A stretch of DNA of 7,765 bases from Deltaproteobacteria bacterium (lineage in GTDB: Bacteria > Desulfobacterota > Anaeroferrophillalia > Anaeroferrophillales > Tharpellaceae), in the NCBI GenBank assembly GCA_030633185.1, contig DAOVTG010000117.1, forward strand, positions 1 to 7,765. Direction: 5' to 3'. Position 1 is the first letter of the stretch. Every line of letters begins with the position of its first letter. Below are positions 5,281 to 7,765 of this stretch, one piece after another. The notes below the pieces were generated by a model that saw only the letters and a list, made by a program, of their open reading frames with translations, ran no database searches and was not told the DNA's origin. The translations under genes were made by a program, and so were the position numbers.

Positions 5281-7629
5281 ATGAAAATCAAACAAATAAC
5301 CGCAAAAACAGGGTTCGGGCTTTTTGACAAACTTCTTTTGTTACATCTGCTCTCCATAACATTGCTCTTTATCTTCATAATCCTTTCATATTATCACCTG
5401 CAAAAGAGTAGTTTTGAAAAAGCTTTCGTCAATAAATCAGTACTCATTCGTGAAATCCTGGAAACAACCTGTATAGACCCTGTGGTAAACACGATTGCTT
5501 ACGATAGAACCGGTGAAATTATTGAAACCCTTTATCGAAAAAACCTGGAAATCGCCTATATTGAAATTTATGACCCGACCGCACGAATCATTGCCTCGAT
5601 CGGTAAAACCCCGAAACTCAATCTTTCTTCTGAAGATATCGGGGAGCGTTTCAGACAAGGTATTGCCGGTTCAATCGAGCAAGATCATCTAAACCGAGGA
5701 CAATCTGAATTTTTAACCCCTCTAAGTGTGAATGGGAACACCTTAGGATTAATCAGGGTCGGCATTACCAAGAGATACCTTCAACAACAACTCAAAAACA
5801 GTATCCTCTATTTTCTGGGGATATTTATTATGGCTATCGCCATAACCAGCCTAATTTATTTTGTTTTTACGAATCGGTGGATTCTGCAACCTATAATCGA
5901 CGTCAGCAATATGATGAATAGCTACCATCAGGACAGCTTAAACACTCTCAGTTGCAAGATCAAGACGTATAATAAGAATGTATCTAAAGATGAAATCGGG
6001 ACGATGTCAATTGCCTTTGAAAAGATGATTCTATCAATATCTGAACGAACCAAGGAGAAAGAGAGGGCGGAAAAAAGGTTGGCCGTTGAGCATGAACGTT
6101 TACTGGTAACCTTGCGCAGTATCGGGGATGGAGTCATTGCGTCTGATACAAATGGCGAGGTTGTGTTACTCAATAAAATTGCTGAACATCTAACCGGTTG
6201 GAGTCAAGCAGAGGCAGAGGGCAAACCGGTCTCCGAAGTTTTCAAGATTATCAACGAAGAGTCCTGTGATCCCTGCGAAAACCCGGTTGAGAAAATCTTG
6301 GCTTCAGGCAAAATCATCAACCTAGACAATCATACCGTTTTAGTTGATAAAAGCGGGGTTAAACGAAATATTGCCGACAGTGGTGCACCGATTCGTAACC
6401 AGGAGAACAAAATTATCGGTACGGTTCTGGTCTTTCGTGACGTAACTAAAGAACTGCTCCGGGAAAAAGAACTGCTCAAAGTCAAGCAGCTGGAATCGGT
6501 CGGAGTGTTGGCTGCCGGCATAGCTCATGATTTCAATAATATCCTGGTAGCGGTTATCGGCAACCTGAGCCTCGCCAGAGAGTTTATTGACCGAGATAGT
6601 AAGCCCTATGCACTTGTCGGTGCAGCTGAAAAAGCGGCCCTCCGGGCAAAAGGGCTCACCCAACAACTGCTTACTTTCGCCAAAGGTGGTGAGCCGGCAA
6701 GAGAGGAAACATCTCTGAAGAAGCTAATCACGGAACCGGCAAATTTTGTTTTGAGCGGCAGTAATGTTGTATGCATCTACAATCTTGCCGATGATCTCTG
6801 GGCGGCTGATGTCGATCCTGGACAGATTAGTCAAGTCATTCAAAACCTGATCCTCAATGCCAAACAAGCCATGCCCGATGGCGGTACGATTGAAATCAGC
6901 TGCTCTAATATTGACATCCACAAACAGCTCCTTCCGGCAAAGCTCAAAAGTGGCAAATATGTCCAGGTCAAGGTCAAAGATAACGGTGTTGGTATGGCAC
7001 CGGAAGTTCTGGATAATATTTTTGAGCCCTACTTTACCACCAAAACCGCCGGCAGTGGCTTGGGCCTTGCTGTCTGTCACTCCATTATCAACAAGCATAA
7101 TGGGGACATTTCCGTAGAGTCCGTACTCGGTCAGAGAACGGTTTTCACCCTTTATCTTCCGGCTACCGGCCCACTTCAACCTTGTCCAACTAAGATAAAA
7201 GGAGTCACTTTGGAAAAAATCTGTAGCAAGATAATGATTATGGATGATGAGGAGATCATCTGCGAGATAACCGAAGAGATGCTTACTCACCTTGGTCATG
7301 ATGTTGTCGTGGTTTCAGATGGTGCGGAGGCGATCCGACTCTATACTGAATTACAAGCAAGCAGTACCCCGGTGGATGTAATAATTATGGATCTGACAAT
7401 TCCCGGAGGCATGGGTGGTCAAGAGGCTGTCAAAAAAATACTGGAAATTAATAGCAAAGCCAAAGTAATCGTCTCCAGTGGTTATTCTAATGATCCGGTA
7501 ATGGCCAATTTCAGAGAGTACGGGTTTACAGCGATGGTGCCGAAACCATTTAATTTTGACGAGCTCGGCAAAGTTATCGATGAAGTACTGATGGCGTCGC
7601 ACCCCAAGAGTACTTCCTGCGGGGCGTAA
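5281..7629 (+). CDS. Hybrid sensor histidine kinase/response regulator (CACHE-like, HAMP, PAS, HisKA, HATPase, REC)
   Basis: The 782-residue inner-membrane kinase has TM1 at about 17-38, a periplasmic sensor of about 130 residues (41-172) with a CACHE-like pattern (IAYIEIYDPTARIIASIGK, then FLTPLSVNGNTLGLIRVGI), and TM2 at about 174-197. It continues with a HAMP-like segment (198-255), a coiled linker, a PAS domain (about 272-390), the H-box GIAHDFNN with H416, the N-box around N526, DNGVGM at 567-572, FEPYFTTK at 581-588 and GSGLGLA at 591-597. The C-terminal receiver (about 648-772) has acidic DDEE at 655-658, phospho-acceptor D704, S732 and K755. All catalytic residues are present, so autophosphorylation and His-to-Asp transfer are expected. 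There is no DNA-binding output domain, so a phosphotransfer protein or regulator elsewhere is needed. The start follows the binding-protein stop by 7 nt with no clear ribosome binding site, which suggests translational coupling. The PAS domain carries an unusual CDPC (329-332). Confidence 0.94.
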   Translation: MKIKQITAKTGFGLFDKLLLLHLLSITLLFIFIILSYYHLQKSSFEKAFVNKSVLIREILETTCIDPVVNTIAYDRTGEIIETLYRKNLEIAYIEIYDPTARIIASIGKTPKLNLSSEDIGERFRQGIAGSIEQDHLNRGQSEFLTPLSVNGNTLGLIRVGITKRYLQQQLKNSILYFLGIFIMAIAITSLIYFVFTNRWILQPIIDVSNMMNSYHQDSLNTLSCKIKTYNKNVSKDEIGTMSIAFEKMILSISERTKEKERAEKRLAVEHERLLVTLRSIGDGVIASDTNGEVVLLNKIAEHLTGWSQAEAEGKPVSEVFKIINEESCDPCENPVEKILASGKIINLDNHTVLVDKSGVKRNIADSGAPIRNQENKIIGTVLVFRDVTKELLREKELLKVKQLESVGVLAAGIAHDFNNILVAVIGNLSLAREFIDRDSKPYALVGAAEKAALRAKGLTQQLLTFAKGGEPAREETSLKKLITEPANFVLSGSNVVCIYNLADDLWAADVDPGQISQVIQNLILNAKQAMPDGGTIEISCSNIDIHKQLLPAKLKSGKYVQVKVKDNGVGMAPEVLDNIFEPYFTTKTAGSGLGLAVCHSIINKHNGDISVESVLGQRTVFTLYLPATGPLQPCPTKIKGVTLEKICSKIMIMDDEEIICEITEEMLTHLGHDVVVVSDGAEAIRLYTELQASSTPVDVIIMDLTIPGGMGGQEAVKKILEINSKAKVIVSSGYSNDPVMANFREYGFTAMVPKPFNFDELGKVIDEVLMASHPKSTSCGA

Positions 7630-7647
7630 AAAGTTCCGATATCCTGC

Positions 7648-7715
7648 GATGTTGTGGTTTCCCAGACACTCGACATACTACATGTATGGTCTCGCGCCTG
7701 GGAAACCACAACATC
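7648..7715. repeat. 18-bp perfect inverted repeat with structured loop after the kinase gene
   Basis: Arms GATGTTGTGGTTTCCCAG (7648-7665) and CTGGGAAACCACAACATC (7698-7715) are perfect reverse complements separated by 32 nt. The loop itself can fold: GACATAC (7672-7678) pairs with GTATG..TC (7684-7691) around a 5-nt loop with one bulged G. It begins 19 nt after the kinase stop codon. It could end or protect the kinase transcript, but the bases after the right arm (TTGTCTATCG) are not a T-run, nor is there one on the other strand. A mobile or interspersed palindromic repeat is therefore equally likely. Confidence 0.7.
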
Positions 7716-7765
7716 TTGTCTATCGAAATTTTAACTTAGCCATCCAAATACTTTTTACGAGTTCA

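Noticed and set aside
6724..7299. 191-residue minus-strand open frame opposite the kinase ATPase and receiver domains
   Set aside because: The plus-strand frame has complete HATPase and REC motifs; the antisense frame shows no domain or start signal.
1..7765. CRISPR array, tRNA, rRNA or insertion sequence with transposase
   Set aside because: I saw no regularly spaced direct repeats, tRNA-like cloverleaf, rRNA sequence or transposase motif in the window.

Overview
This window carries six genes: five complete CDS and one cut by the left edge. The moderate-to-low GC, sigma70-type signals, a membrane-bound sCACHE/HAMP/PAS hybrid kinase and a FadR-like TetR regulator paired with a long-chain acyl-CoA ligase suggest a Gram-negative bacterium. 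The style of the protein families points to Desulfobacterota (former Deltaproteobacteria). That placement is an inference from family resemblance; there is no rRNA or other marker gene in the window.

Left module (1-2215, minus strand): a long-chain fatty-acid-CoA ligase followed by a TetR-family regulator whose start overlaps the end of the ligase gene; the regulator runs off the window. Upstream of the ligase is a near-consensus promoter (TTGACA, 17 bp, TAATAA). Exactly over the expected transcription start lies a 16-bp perfect palindrome whose half-sites and spacing match the operator described for TetR-type FadR regulators. Together these read as a self-regulated fatty-acid activation operon that probably responds to acyl-CoA.

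Middle (2216-3849, plus strand): a 358-bp gene-free stretch containing diverged, nested inverted repeats. It is followed by a small protein with three zinc-ribbon-like modules, and then by a GTG-started O6-alkylguanine-DNA alkyltransferase (Ogt type) whose leader holds two adjacent GC hairpins.

Right module (3850-7629, plus strand): a periplasmic-binding-protein-fold (LivJ/Peripla_BP_6-like) protein with an N-terminal membrane anchor and no lipobox. Seven bases later comes a hybrid sensor histidine kinase (TM, periplasmic CACHE-like domain, TM, HAMP, PAS, HisKA, HATPase, REC). No ABC permease or ATPase gene is present, so the binding protein is best read as the ligand-sensing partner of the kinase, in the manner of LuxP-LuxQ or TorT-TorS. 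After the kinase lies an 18-bp perfect inverted repeat with a structured loop and no T-run. The strongest candidates for something undescribed are the binding-protein/kinase sensing pair and its unknown ligand, the FadR-like operator circuit, and the unexplained inverted repeats at 2220-2538 and 7648-7715.
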